Source: UBA2357 sp046295975
GTDB lineage: Bacteria > Pseudomonadota > Gammaproteobacteria > Burkholderiales > Rhodocyclaceae
Length of the DNA stretch: 64,000 bases
Assembly: GCA_046295975.1 (NCBI GenBank)
Contig: JBKBMG010000030.1
Coordinates: 4,339 to 68,338 of the forward strand
Direction: 5' to 3'
Shown here: positions 33,081 through 42,868 of the stretch, piece by piece
How the letters are laid out: each line of letters opens with the position of its first letter
How positions within the stretch are numbered: the stretch's first letter is position 1
Made by a program: the position numbers and the translations under genes
The notes under the pieces: model-generated
The model's database searches: none
The model's input: only the letters and a program-made list of their open reading frames with translations
What the model was told of the DNA's origin: nothing

Positions 33081-34250
33081 TTACGCGGCCCCCGCCCGGG
33101 ACGACTCGACCGTCGCCGGTGTCGAACCAGGGGTCTTTCTCAGCACCCGCGCCTGCCACGCCATGAGGACCGCCACCACGGCAAGTGCGGCGATGACCGC
33201 GGCCAGCGACAGGCGGGTTGCGACCTGCGCGAGCAGCAAGGGGCCGAACAGCCCACCCACTGCGCCCAGGGCAAACACCCGTGCCAATGCCTCGCCACCG
33301 ATGCGCCCGGCCGCCGAGAACAGCACCGGCGCGATCGCGGCCAACCCCAGCCCGCTCACGATCAGCGCACCCAACGCCACCGCCAGGCTGCCGATCGCCG
33401 CCGCGCCGAGCAACGCGAGTGCGCAGGCCAGCGCGCCCGACACCACCACACGCGCCGGACCCAACCATGACACCAACGCATCGGTGGCGAACCGGCCAAG
33501 CGCCATCGCCCCGGCAAAGAGAGCCAGCCCCAGGCCGGCTACCCCGGCATCGGCCTGTAGTGACTGGTGCAGGTAGATCACCGACCAGCCCATGATGCCG
33601 CTCTCCACCACCGCGTGGCAGGCGGTCACGATACCCAGCGAAACCCATGCGGGATCGACCGGTGGGCGCACGGTCGTGGCAGCATCTTCCAGCGGCGCGC
33701 GCGGCAACGCACCGGCCGCATGGCGGTGCAACACCCCGACCAGCAAGGCCACCAGCGCCATGTGCGCCTCCAGCGACATGCCGGTGGTGGCGATCACGCC
33801 GCTGGCGAAGGCCGAAGCCATGCTGCCAATGTAGAAGGTGGCGTGCAGGCGCCCCATCATCCGCACCCCGCGGTGCAGTTCCCATTGCGCCGCCTGGTGG
33901 TTCACCGCCACCCCGACGCCGTTGTAGAGCACCGCCTGAACGAACATGCCGGCGAGCAGGCCGGGCAGCCCCGGCAACCAGGGTATCAGCGCCGTCACCA
34001 AGGCGCCCAGGGTGCCGAGCCGCCTCAGCATCGTCCTGCTGCCCCAATGCGTCAGCACCCAGCGGTTCACCGGGTAAGCCATCACGCCACCCAGCCCGGC
34101 GGCAAACAGCACCCATCCCCAGGTGCCGGCGTGCAGCGCCCAACGCAGCTCGAACTCGGGCTGGCGCGCCACCAGCACGCTGCCCACCGCGCCGAGCGCG
34201 GCGAAACCGTTGACCATCGCCCACAACGGGCGGGACGAGGGCGGGTGCAT
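33081..34250 (-). CDS. Major facilitator superfamily transporter
   Basis: This 389-residue inner-membrane protein has about twelve hydrophobic segments and the MFS layout of two six-helix halves (for example WGWVLFAAGLGGVMAYPVNRW and AVVESGIMGWSVIYLHQSLQ). The substrate is not evident; its position upstream of trehalase and downstream of a sugar ABC importer suggests a sugar or its product. The ATG at 34250 follows CAGGAG. A LacI-type operator at 34308-34321 lies 58 bases upstream, so the MFS-trehalase pair probably has its own LacI-controlled promoter. An overlapping out-of-frame reading (33034-34365) is a shadow. Confidence 0.88.
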   Translation of the reverse strand: MHPPSSRPLWAMVNGFAALGAVGSVLVARQPEFELRWALHAGTWGWVLFAAGLGGVMAYPVNRWVLTHWGSRTMLRRLGTLGALVTALIPWLPGLPGLLAGMFVQAVLYNGVGVAVNHQAAQWELHRGVRMMGRLHATFYIGSMASAFASGVIATTGMSLEAHMALVALLVGVLHRHAAGALPRAPLEDAATTVRPPVDPAWVSLGIVTACHAVVESGIMGWSVIYLHQSLQADAGVAGLGLALFAGAMALGRFATDALVSWLGPARVVVSGALACALALLGAAAIGSLAVALGALIVSGLGLAAIAPVLFSAAGRIGGEALARVFALGAVGGLFGPLLLAQVATRLSLAAVIAALAVVAVLMAWQARVLRKTPGSTPATVESSRAGAA

Positions 34251-34307
34251 GAAGACTCCTGACGAACAGAGAGACGGCGGAGAAGTCGGGCTGGAACAGC
34301 AACGAGC

Positions 34308-34321
34308 CCAAAGCGCTTTGG
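34308..34321. promoter_or_regulatory. LacI-type operator upstream of the MFS-trehalase genes
   Basis: CCAAAGCGCTTTGG is a perfect 14-base palindrome with the central CG typical of LacI-family operators. It matches two sites upstream of the lacI-type gene (40808-40821 and 40831-40843). Confidence 0.75.
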
Positions 34322-34377
34322 ATTTCAGTCGATCGCATGTGCCTGCGGCCAGGGGCATCACCCATGGTGGTCGGTAC

Positions 34378-35559
<1,182 letters not shown>

Positions 35560-35562
35560 GAT

Positions 35563-36408
35563 TCAGCCCTTGACCGCGCCAGCGGTCAGGCCGCTGACGA
35601 TGCGTTTCTGGAATATCAGCACAAGGCCGATGATTGGCAGCGTCACCACCACCGAGGCGGCCATGATGGCCCCCCATGGCAGTTCGTACTGCGATGCCCC
35701 CTGCATCAGCGCAATGGCCACCGGCACGGTGCGGTTCTCGGTGGACAGCACGAAGGTGAGCGCGAACATGAACTCGTTCCAGGCGCCGATGAAGGACAGC
35801 AACCCGGTGGTCACCAGCGCCGGTCCGAGAATCGGCGCGAACACGCGGGTAATGATCACCCACAGGCTGGCGCCATCGACGATGGCGGCCTCCTCCAGTT
35901 CGACCGGAAGGTTGCGCATGAAGGTCGTGAGCACCCAGATGGTGAACGGCAGCGAGAAGGTCGCGTAGGACAGCACCAACGCGCCGAGCGAGTCGTAAAG
36001 GCCGAGGAAGCGCACCAACTCGAACATGCCCGACAGCACCGCGACCTGCGGGAACATGGACACACACAAGACGGTGAACAGGATTGCACGCTGGCCGCGG
36101 AAGCGGATGCGCGCCAGCGCAAAGGCTCCGGTGATCGATACCAGCAGGCAGATGCCGACCGTCACCGTGGCCACCACCACGGAATTGAGCAGGCTGCGCG
36201 CCACGCCGTTGTTCACCAGCGCGGTGACGTAGTTGTCCCAATTGAAGGTGGTGGGCAGGTAGTACGGCAGGAACAGCTCCTGCCCACTGCGCAGGGACGT
36301 CAGGATCGCGTAGTAGAACGGAAACACGCACACCACCACCGCCACCGCTGCAGCGGCGTAGATCCACATCAGCGAGCCAATGCGGCGTTGCTTGCGGGTG
36401 AGCTTCAT
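35563..36408 (-). CDS. Sugar ABC transporter permease, MalG-like
   Basis: The 281-residue inner-membrane permease has six hydrophobic segments and the EAA loop LEEAAIVDGASLWVIITRVFAPIL (part), which contacts the ATPase. Its N-terminus, MKLTRKQRRIGSLMWIYAAA, is typical of the MalG-side subunit. The start codon overlaps the stop of the MalF-like gene by four bases (ATGA). A longer frame reaching 37287 is an antisense-style extension through the other permease and is rejected. Confidence 0.94.
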   Translation of the reverse strand: MKLTRKQRRIGSLMWIYAAAAVAVVVCVFPFYYAILTSLRSGQELFLPYYLPTTFNWDNYVTALVNNGVARSLLNSVVVATVTVGICLLVSITGAFALARIRFRGQRAILFTVLCVSMFPQVAVLSGMFELVRFLGLYDSLGALVLSYATFSLPFTIWVLTTFMRNLPVELEEAAIVDGASLWVIITRVFAPILGPALVTTGLLSFIGAWNEFMFALTFVLSTENRTVPVAIALMQGASQYELPWGAIMAASVVVTLPIIGLVLIFQKRIVSGLTAGAVKG

Positions 36409-37421
36409 GACCGCTTCTCCTTCGGCTCGGCAAAGCGGCCGACGCGCAGGAACACCGCCGCCACGCCCGCCACCATCATGAAGACCAGTACCGACGCGGC
36501 GGAGCCCACACCCATGTCCTGATAGGCCACCATCTGGTCGCGGGCGTAGCCGGACACCGAGATCGTCGCCTCGCTGTTGGAGGTGAGCACGTAGATCAGG
36601 TCGAACACCCGCAGCGCGTCCATGGTGCGGAAGATCAGCGCCACGATCATCGCCGGAAAGATCAGCGGCAAGGTGACGCGGCGGAAGCGCTGCCAGGCGT
36701 TGGCCCCATCCACGCGGGCCGCCTCGTAGAGATCGGACGGCACCATCTGCAACGCAGCCAGCAGCATCAAGGCCATGAAGGGCACGGTCTTCCAGACGTC
36801 GGCCAGCACCACCGCCCACATCGACAAGCCGGGGTCGGCAATCCACGCCAGCGGCGCATCGATCAGGCCGACGCGCCGCAGCAGGTCGTTGATGGTTCCG
36901 TACTGGTCGTGGAACATCCAGCTGAACATCTTGGCGGTGACGATGGTCGGGATCGCCCACGGCACCAGGATGGCGGCGCGCACCAGGCCCTGGCCGCGGA
37001 ACTTCTGGTTCATGAGCAGGGCCAGCGCCATACCGAACGCCAGCTCCAGCGACACCGACACGAAGGTAAACCACAAGGTGTTGCGCACCGCCCGCCACCA
37101 TACCGGGTCGGCAAGCACGCCGTGGGCTTCGCCATCGATCATCTCGAGGTAGTTCGCCAGGCCGATCAGGACGTATTCGTCCGGCGCATCGAGCCGCACG
37201 TCGGTAAAGCTGTAGAACAGCGTGCGCAGCAACGGCCAGCCCGCCACCCCTGCCAGCAGCAACAGCGTCGGCGCCACCAGCAGCCACGCCGAACGGCTGC
37301 GGCGAACCTGCAGGCTGCGCTTGCGCCCGCGGCCGGCGGCCGGCGCCGCCACGGCAGTTGCGGTACCGACCGACCGCGGCGTGGTGTGGGGCGCTGGCGT
37401 CGATATGGTATTCGGATTCAA
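36405..37421 (-). CDS. Sugar ABC transporter permease, MalF-like
   Basis: This permease of about 338 residues has six or seven hydrophobic segments and an EAA loop (LYEAARVDGANAWQRFRRVTLPLI, part). I start it at the TTG at 37421, seven bases after a very good AGGAG at 37429-37433. The in-frame ATG at 37466 lies immediately after the binding-protein stop and would add 15 residues with a poorer site. It pairs with the MalG-like permease downstream. Homology to AglF/ThuF-type proteins is likely but the sugar is not determined from the permease itself. Confidence 0.9.
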   Translation of the reverse strand: MNPNTISTPAPHTTPRSVGTATAVAAPAAGRGRKRSLQVRRSRSAWLLVAPTLLLLAGVAGWPLLRTLFYSFTDVRLDAPDEYVLIGLANYLEMIDGEAHGVLADPVWWRAVRNTLWFTFVSVSLELAFGMALALLMNQKFRGQGLVRAAILVPWAIPTIVTAKMFSWMFHDQYGTINDLLRRVGLIDAPLAWIADPGLSMWAVVLADVWKTVPFMALMLLAALQMVPSDLYEAARVDGANAWQRFRRVTLPLIFPAMIVALIFRTMDALRVFDLIYVLTSNSEATISVSGYARDQMVAYQDMGVGSAASVLVFMMVAGVAAVFLRVGRFAEPKEKRS

Positions 37422-37466
37422 GGCATCGCTCCTGTACTTGGGCAGACCGTCCGCCAGACCCGGCAT

Positions 37467-38765
37467 TTACCGCCAGTCGCGCCCCTTGAGCCGGTTAAGG
37501 CGGCTTTCGAGATCGGCAACCGCACGCGCACCGTCGGAGCGCCCGCTCAACACGTCGTAGGTGGCGTTCCAGATCGCATTGGACACCCGCGGGTACTGCC
37601 CACGCGTGGGCGTGGAGGGACGTGCCACGGCGGCGTCGAAGACCTCCTTGAGCACGGCGAGATGCGGGCCCTTCTCACGCACCTCGGCATCGTCATAGAC
37701 GTCGAGACGCGCGGGCGACACACCCATGAGCATGAAGTAGCGCTTCTGCGTTTCGAAGTCCGAGAGCATGCGCACCAGCGCCACCGCCGCATCGGGCACC
37801 GTGGTATTGACGTTCACCGCCCACTGCCAGCCACCCAGGGCGGCGGCATGGCGCCCGTCTCCGCCTTCGGTTTCGCCGCGCGGTACCGGAATGATGCCGA
37901 CCTTGCCCTTCACCGGGCTATTGTCTTCCTGGCTGAGCAGATAGGCGTACGGCCAGTTGCGCATGAAGACCGCGTCGCCGTTCTGGAACACCGCACGCGC
38001 CTCTTCTTCCTGGTAGCCGAGTACGCCACGCGGCGCAATGCGGTCGATCCAGCCCGCGGCCAGGTCGAGTGCCGCCGCGGCCTGAGGATTGTTCACCGTC
38101 ACCCTGCCCTCGGCGCCGACGAAACTGCCGCCACCATGCGACGCCACCAGTTCGACCGCCACGCAGGTCAACCCCTCGTAGGCCTTGCCCTGCAGCACCA
38201 GGCCGTGGAGGTTGCGATGTCCGGCCTCGCGCTCGGCGGCCTGGATGCGCTCGGCGATGCGGGCGAGTTCAGCCCAGGTCTGCGGCGGCTGCTCACCATG
38301 CTTTTCCAGCAGATCGCTGCGGTAGAACATCACCCCGGCGTCGATGAAGCTGGGCACACCCTTGATGCGCCCGTCGACCACGTTGTTGCGCCACGCGGAC
38401 GCAAAGAAAGCCGGCTCGAGATCGGCCACCGCGTCGGTCAGGTCGAGCAGATGGCGGTCGATCACCCCCGGCCACACCACGTCCATCGCGAACACGTCCA
38501 CGACATTGCTGGCACGCGTGGCAAAGATCTGTTGCAGCGTCGCGAGCTTCTCGTCGGACGCCGCGGGCATGTCGATGAACTGCAGGGTATGCGGTGTCTC
38601 GGCCTCGAAGCGCTGCTTGATGTAGTCGCAGAAGCTGCGCACGGTGGCGCCACTGCCGCATTCCATCTTCACCGTGTCGGCGTGGGCCGGCAGGAGCGCG
38701 CCGCAAGCGACCAATGCGGCGGCAAGGCGGGTTCCGAACCGGGTTCCGAGGTTGATCCATTTCAT
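37467..38765 (-). CDS. Sugar ABC transporter substrate-binding protein
   Basis: This 432-residue periplasmic protein binds the imported alpha-glucoside. The signal peptide spans about residues 1-29 (ALLPAHADTV). Family 1 solute-binding features include ATLQQIFATRASNVVDVFAMDVVWPG (part), GVPSFIDAGVMFYRSDLLEKHG and AVFQNGDAVFMRNWPYAY. The overall pattern is that of trehalose/maltose-binding proteins. The ATG at 38765 follows AAGGAG; the frame upstream to 38858 is not coding-like. A 216-base spacer with a hairpin separates it from the GH13 gene. Confidence 0.92.
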   Translation of the reverse strand: MKWINLGTRFGTRLAAALVACGALLPAHADTVKMECGSGATVRSFCDYIKQRFEAETPHTLQFIDMPAASDEKLATLQQIFATRASNVVDVFAMDVVWPGVIDRHLLDLTDAVADLEPAFFASAWRNNVVDGRIKGVPSFIDAGVMFYRSDLLEKHGEQPPQTWAELARIAERIQAAEREAGHRNLHGLVLQGKAYEGLTCVAVELVASHGGGSFVGAEGRVTVNNPQAAAALDLAAGWIDRIAPRGVLGYQEEEARAVFQNGDAVFMRNWPYAYLLSQEDNSPVKGKVGIIPVPRGETEGGDGRHAAALGGWQWAVNVNTTVPDAAVALVRMLSDFETQKRYFMLMGVSPARLDVYDDAEVREKGPHLAVLKEVFDAAVARPSTPTRGQYPRVSNAIWNATYDVLSGRSDGARAVADLESRLNRLKGRDWR

Positions 38766-38906
38766 TGTGTCTGTCTCCTTCTCTTCGGTGCTATGGACGG
38801 GGTCGCCAGTGACGCCCCTGGAACAGCTGCTTGTTGGCCCGCCAATCAATTGCGCCACACCGTTCGACCTGAGCGCATCAAAGGGCCTGGGCTTCGATCG
38901 CGCTCC

Positions 38907-38949
38907 GACAGGCCCGTCCCGAGCCTGTCGTGGGGCTCAGCCCGGACGG
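38907..38949. repeat. REP-like intergenic hairpin element
   Basis: GACAGGC (38907-38913) pairs with GCCTGTC (38923-38929), and CCGTCC/GAGCC downstream pair with GGCTC/GGACGG (to 38949), giving two alternative stems. The sequence resembles the dispersed repeats of the type CCGTCC-TGAGC-TTGTCG found between genes in many beta- and gammaproteobacteria. It sits between the GH13 and binding-protein genes and may tune mRNA levels. Confidence 0.45.
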
Positions 38950-38981
38950 TATTGGATGGCCGGATCAATTGGCGTACCGGG

Positions 38982-40688
38982 TCACTCGTCGACGCGGTAC
39001 GCCCTTGCCTCATACGGGCGCAAGCTCAGGATGTCGGTAGCCGGATGGGCCTCCACCGGCAGGTTGGCCAGCAACAGGCCGGGACGGGTAACGGTGAAGC
39101 GGTCGTGGCGATACGTTGCCGCCTCGCCGCTCAGGTTGCAGATCACCACGATGCGCCGGCCGGCATGGCTGCGCACATAGGCATAGACCTGCGCATCATC
39201 TTCCATCAACAGCCGGTAGCCGCCCTGCACCAATACCGGTTCGGCCTTGCGCAGCGCAATCAGGGCGCGGTAGTAGGCGAGTACCGAGTCGGGCTGTTCG
39301 CGCTGCGCGGCAACGTTGATCCGGGTGTGGTTGGGGTTGACCGCCAGCCACGGCCGCACCCGGCTGAAGCCGGCGTGTTCGCCGCCATCCCATTGCATGG
39401 GCGTGCGCGCGTTGTCGCGGCCGGTGACCGCCAAATCCGCCAGCACCCCCTCCGGCGCCTCGCCGCGCGCGGTACGCGCCCGGTAGTCGTTGCGGGCAAA
39501 CACGTCGTTGAAGTCATCGATGCTGCCGAACACCGTGTTGGTCATGCCGATTTCCTGGCCCTGGTAGATAAAGGGCGTGCCCTGCATCAGGAAATACAGC
39601 GTCGCCAGTGCAGTGGCGCTCTCCCGCCACCAGCGTTCGGTGTCGCCCCACTTCGAGACGATGCGCGGAATATCGTGGTTTTCCAGGAACAAGGCGTTCC
39701 AGCCGAAGCCGTCCAGCGTTTCCTGCCAGGTCGAGAACACCCGCTTGAGCGCGCACACGTCGAGCGGCGCACGTGGGTCGGCGTTCCACAGATGCAAGTG
39801 CTCGAACTGAAAGATCATGTTCAGGCGTCCGTGGGTCTCACCCACCCAGTCGCGCGCCTGTACCGCCGACACACCGTTGGCCTCGCCCACGGTCATCACG
39901 TCGTAGCGGTTGAAGGTGTTGGCGCACAGCTCGTCGAGATGCGCCAGCACACCGTCCACGTTCATGTGCATCGGCCAGCTCGGCACCTGAGGCAGGCCCT
40001 CGGGATTGGGCAGGTCGGGCAAACCAGGCACCTTGCGGATATGGCTGATGGCGTCCAGACGGAAGCCGTCTATGCCCTTGTCCAGCCACCAGCGCACCAT
40101 GTCGTAGATGGCGGCGCGCATGTCGCCGTTGTCCCAGTTGAGGTCGGGCTGGCGCGCCGAGAAAAGATGCAGGAAGTACTGCCCGGTGGCGTCGTCGCGC
40201 TGCCAGGCCGGCCCCTTGAAAATGCTCTCCCAGTTGTTCGGCGGACCATCGTCGCGGCCGTCCCGCCACACATACCAGTCGCGTCGCGGGTTGTCGCGCG
40301 ACGCGCGGGAGGTCACGAACCAGGGGTGCTCGTCACTGGTGTGGTTCACCACCAGATCGAGGATGAGGCGCATGCCCCGCCGATGGACTTCGTCGAGCAG
40401 GCGGTCGAAATCCGCCATGGTCCCGAACTCGTCCATGATGTCCTGGTAGTCGCTGATGTCATAACCATTGTCGTCGTTGGGCGACTTGTACATCGGACAC
40501 AGCCAGATCACATCCACGCCCAGCCACTTCAGGTAGTCCAGCCGCTCGACGATGCCATTCAGGTCGCCGATGCCATCGCCGTTGGCGTCCATGAAGCTGC
40601 GCGGGTAGATCTGGTAGGCCACCGCCTGCTTCCACCACTGCGTGGGCTGCGGATCGGACTGCGCTGACACAACCTGCGGATCGTACAT
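38982..40688 (-). CDS. Alpha-glucosidase, GH13 family
   Basis: This 568-residue cytoplasmic enzyme hydrolyses alpha-glucosidic bonds of imported disaccharides. GH13 conserved regions are seen in order: DLVVNHTSDEHPWF (111-124), GFRLDAI with nucleophile Asp212, VGEANG with acid/base Glu269, and LENHD with Asp339. The QPDLNWDN and DGIGDLNGI segments are typical of oligo-1,6-glucosidase/AglA-type alpha-glucosidases. A trehalose-synthase or sucrose-hydrolysing activity cannot be excluded. No signal peptide. It is first in the minus-strand sugar unit and faces the lacI-type gene across 208 bases that hold two operators. Confidence 0.92.
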   Translation of the reverse strand: MYDPQVVSAQSDPQPTQWWKQAVAYQIYPRSFMDANGDGIGDLNGIVERLDYLKWLGVDVIWLCPMYKSPNDDNGYDISDYQDIMDEFGTMADFDRLLDEVHRRGMRLILDLVVNHTSDEHPWFVTSRASRDNPRRDWYVWRDGRDDGPPNNWESIFKGPAWQRDDATGQYFLHLFSARQPDLNWDNGDMRAAIYDMVRWWLDKGIDGFRLDAISHIRKVPGLPDLPNPEGLPQVPSWPMHMNVDGVLAHLDELCANTFNRYDVMTVGEANGVSAVQARDWVGETHGRLNMIFQFEHLHLWNADPRAPLDVCALKRVFSTWQETLDGFGWNALFLENHDIPRIVSKWGDTERWWRESATALATLYFLMQGTPFIYQGQEIGMTNTVFGSIDDFNDVFARNDYRARTARGEAPEGVLADLAVTGRDNARTPMQWDGGEHAGFSRVRPWLAVNPNHTRINVAAQREQPDSVLAYYRALIALRKAEPVLVQGGYRLLMEDDAQVYAYVRSHAGRRIVVICNLSGEAATYRHDRFTVTRPGLLLANLPVEAHPATDILSLRPYEARAYRVDE

Positions 40689-40807
40689 TTCGGGGTCTCC
40701 GTCTCACTCGGCACGGCACTCGGTCGCCACGGCACGGTTACGTCGCGGTCGACGCGTTGCGGCAGCGCACCGCAACGATGAATTTCGTTAATGGGTTCAT
40801 AAATCTT

Positions 40808-40821
40808 CCAAAGCGGTTTGG
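40808..40821. promoter_or_regulatory. LacI-type operator 1 in the divergent promoter region
   Basis: CCAAAGCGGTTTGG matches the 34308-34321 operator with one change in the right half. It lies between the divergent GH13 and lacI-type genes, about 120 bases upstream of the GH13 start and 76 upstream of the regulator start. Confidence 0.65.
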
Positions 40822-40830
40822 ATCGTAGTT

Positions 40831-40843
40831 CAAAGCGCTTTGG
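40831..40843. promoter_or_regulatory. LacI-type operator 2 in the divergent promoter region
   Basis: CAAAGCGCTTTGG is the second site, centred 23 bases from operator 1, roughly two helical turns, so two dimers could bind the same face. The position suits autoregulation of the repressor gene as well. Confidence 0.68.
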
Positions 40844-40896
40844 ATGTAAACTGGTTTCGTGATGAAATAGGCTTGACCCTAACGAGGACGTCGCTG

Positions 40897-41919
40897 ATGA
40901 AGGTAAACCTGAAGATGTTGTCCGAATCGCTCGGCCTGTCGCAGACCACCGTCAGCCGCGCGCTGAACGGCTATTCCGACGTGGCGGCCTCAACCCGCGA
41001 ACGCGTGGCCGAGGCTGCCCGCCGCCTGGGCTATCAGCCCGACCCCTTGGCGCGGCGCCTGGCCACAGGCCGCACCGACACCGTCGGACTGGTGTTCCCA
41101 TTCGCCGCCACCGAGTTCGGCGACCACCGCTTTGGCGAAGTGGTTGACGGCTTGACGGACGGGCTCGCCCAGCACGGCATGGACCTCAGCATCATTCCCA
41201 CCCGCCCCGGCAAGGAACTGGACACCTACCGCCGCCTGATCGACACGCGGCGGGTGGACGCCCTGATCGTCGGCTGGACCCAGGTCGAAGACGCCCGCAT
41301 CCGCCTGCTTCAGCAGGCCCGCTTCCCCTTCCTCGCCTACGGCCGCACCCACAGCACCGCCCCCTATCCGTGGTTCGACTTCGACAACCAGGCCGGCGCG
41401 CGCGCCGCCGTCGAACGTCTGATCGGACTGGGCCACCGGTGCATCGGCGTCATCCACGCACCGCTCGAGCTGAACTTCGCTCGCCAGCGCTTCGACGGCT
41501 ACCTCGGCGCCTTGGCCGCAGCCGGTATCGCGCGCGACGACAGCGTGATCGCCGCCAGTCCGCTGAGCCGCATCGCAGGCTACGAGGCAATGCTCGCCCT
41601 GCTCGCCCTGCCCAAGCCCCCCACTGCGGTACTGGTGGACAACAACCTGGCCGGAATCGGCGCGTTGCGCGCCCTGGGCGACAAGGGCATCAAGCCCGGA
41701 CGGGATCTATCCGTCATCGTATACGACGGAGTGTTCGCCGACGTGCCACTCCCCTACTCCGTAAGCGCGGTCATCCAACCCACTGGCGAACGCTCCGGAC
41801 GGTGCATGGCGGGCATGATCGTCGATGTACTCGCGGGCAAACCCGTCGCCGAACTCCAGCACCTCGCCCAACCCTGCCTGGAAGCCGGCGACACCGACGG
41901 GCCGCCGCCGTCAGCCTGA
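40897..41919 (+). CDS. LacI-family transcriptional regulator of alpha-glucoside use
   Basis: The 340-residue repressor has an N-terminal helix-turn-helix and hinge (VNLKMLSESLGLSQTTVSRA, then LATGRTDTVGLVFPF) and a periplasmic-binding-protein-like sugar domain (LIGLGHRCIGVIHAPLELNF, VLVDNNLAGIGALRAL). The HTH begins with the unusual spelling LSESLGLSQTTVSRALNGY instead of IxDVAxxAGVS, as in AglR-type regulators. The ATG at 40897 has GAGGAC eight bases upstream; an earlier ATG at 40840 overlaps operator 2 and is unlikely. It presumably controls the GH13-ABC and MFS-trehalase units through the three AAAGCGCTTT-type sites. Confidence 0.92.
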   Translation: MKVNLKMLSESLGLSQTTVSRALNGYSDVAASTRERVAEAARRLGYQPDPLARRLATGRTDTVGLVFPFAATEFGDHRFGEVVDGLTDGLAQHGMDLSIIPTRPGKELDTYRRLIDTRRVDALIVGWTQVEDARIRLLQQARFPFLAYGRTHSTAPYPWFDFDNQAGARAAVERLIGLGHRCIGVIHAPLELNFARQRFDGYLGALAAAGIARDDSVIAASPLSRIAGYEAMLALLALPKPPTAVLVDNNLAGIGALRALGDKGIKPGRDLSVIVYDGVFADVPLPYSVSAVIQPTGERSGRCMAGMIVDVLAGKPVAELQHLAQPCLEAGDTDGPPPSA

Positions 41920-42028
41920 AGCGTCCGCGGCCACTGGCGGTACCGTGCTGCTCACTACTGACGCCCGCTCCGAATCTGGATTGCAACGAATGGCGCACCC
42001 GGACCATGCGACCAGGCTGCCCGCAGCC

Positions 42029-42628
42029 TCAGCTTGACGCGGAAAACGCCAGCGCCGCGGCCACTACCGCCTGCTCGATGGCCGCCGGTTTCAAGTTTCC
42101 CCGCATGTAGGACATCAGGCTGCGCTGAGCGCGTATGGTTGCGAAACCGTAGAGCGTCGACCACATCGAGATCATTCTCAGCCGCACTTGACGTGGCTTC
42201 GCCTCCGGCAGCGAACGCTGGAGTTGCCGAAACAGCAGGCGATACGTCTTTGCCAGCGAAGGCAAGCGTGCCTCCGCATCAGGCGCCGTGACCACTTCGG
42301 CGTCATACATCATGCGAAACAATCCCGGCTTTTCCTCGCAGAACGACAAGAACGAATACATGGACGCTTCCAGCCCCGTCTGCGGGGACGGCGCATCGGC
42401 AAAGATCCGTTGCAGATCCCGGAACATGGACTGATGCCCCTCCTCGGCCAGCGCCATCAGCAAGTCGCTGCGATTCGAGAAATGGCGGTACAAGGCCGCG
42501 GGCGTGACACCCAGGTGCTGTGCCAGGTCACGCATCGCCACCGCATCGTGCCCGCGCGTACAAACGATGCCTCGCGCGGCTTCCAGCGCCGACGCCCGCA
42601 GACTGCCGTGGTGATAATGATCGCGCAT
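42029..42628 (-). CDS. TetR/AcrR-family transcriptional regulator
   Basis: The 199-residue protein has a TetR N-terminal DNA-binding domain (HYHHGSLRASALEAARGIV; AMRDLAQHLGVTPAALYRHF) and the TetR_C_33-like helical C-terminal domain with FCEEKPGLFRMMYDAE. Its ligand is unknown. The start is ATG 42628 or, with a better spaced AGAGG, the GTG two codons upstream at 42634. It is convergent to the lacI-type gene and lies upstream of the Rieske oxygenase unit, whose promoter carries a palindrome (43941-43955) of the kind TetR proteins bind. Confidence 0.9.
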   Translation of the reverse strand: MRDHYHHGSLRASALEAARGIVCTRGHDAVAMRDLAQHLGVTPAALYRHFSNRSDLLMALAEEGHQSMFRDLQRIFADAPSPQTGLEASMYSFLSFCEEKPGLFRMMYDAEVVTAPDAEARLPSLAKTYRLLFRQLQRSLPEAKPRQVRLRMISMWSTLYGFATIRAQRSLMSYMRGNLKPAAIEQAVVAAALAFSASS

Positions 42629-42801
42629 GGTCACGCAACACCTCTGATCGCCAACTCGATGCCGGAATCCTATCAGCACTGGACGTGACTGACGTCGCCC
42701 GCCGCCGTCAGTCACGTCCGGGCGCGGCTTACTGCTGGCTGGCCTGCCCCCGGGGCAGTCGGTACTTTCAACCCCTTTACGCGACACACCGTCTATATGA
42801 C

Positions 42802-42831
42802 GCTTCAGCCCCCCTGCCAGGGGGCTGAAGC
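42802..42831 (-). terminator. Hairpin after the Rieske oxygenase gene
   Basis: GCTTCAGCCCCC and GGGGGCTGAAGC form a perfect 12-bp stem around a six-base loop, 38 bases after the oxygenase stop. A T-run is absent on the minus strand, so it is a probable but imperfect terminator. Confidence 0.6.
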
Positions 42832-42868
42832 ACGCGCCCCCGAGGGCGCCAGGGAAAGACAGGGACAC

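Noticed and set aside
33034..34365. Alternative 443-residue frame over the MFS gene
   Set aside because: Gly/Arg-rich shadow; the frame at 33081-34250 has proper membrane helices and a good ribosome binding site.
36909..40667. A 1252-residue plus-strand open frame
   Set aside because: It runs antisense through the permease, binding-protein and GH13 genes, all of which have strong family motifs on the minus strand. It is a composition artefact of GC-rich DNA.
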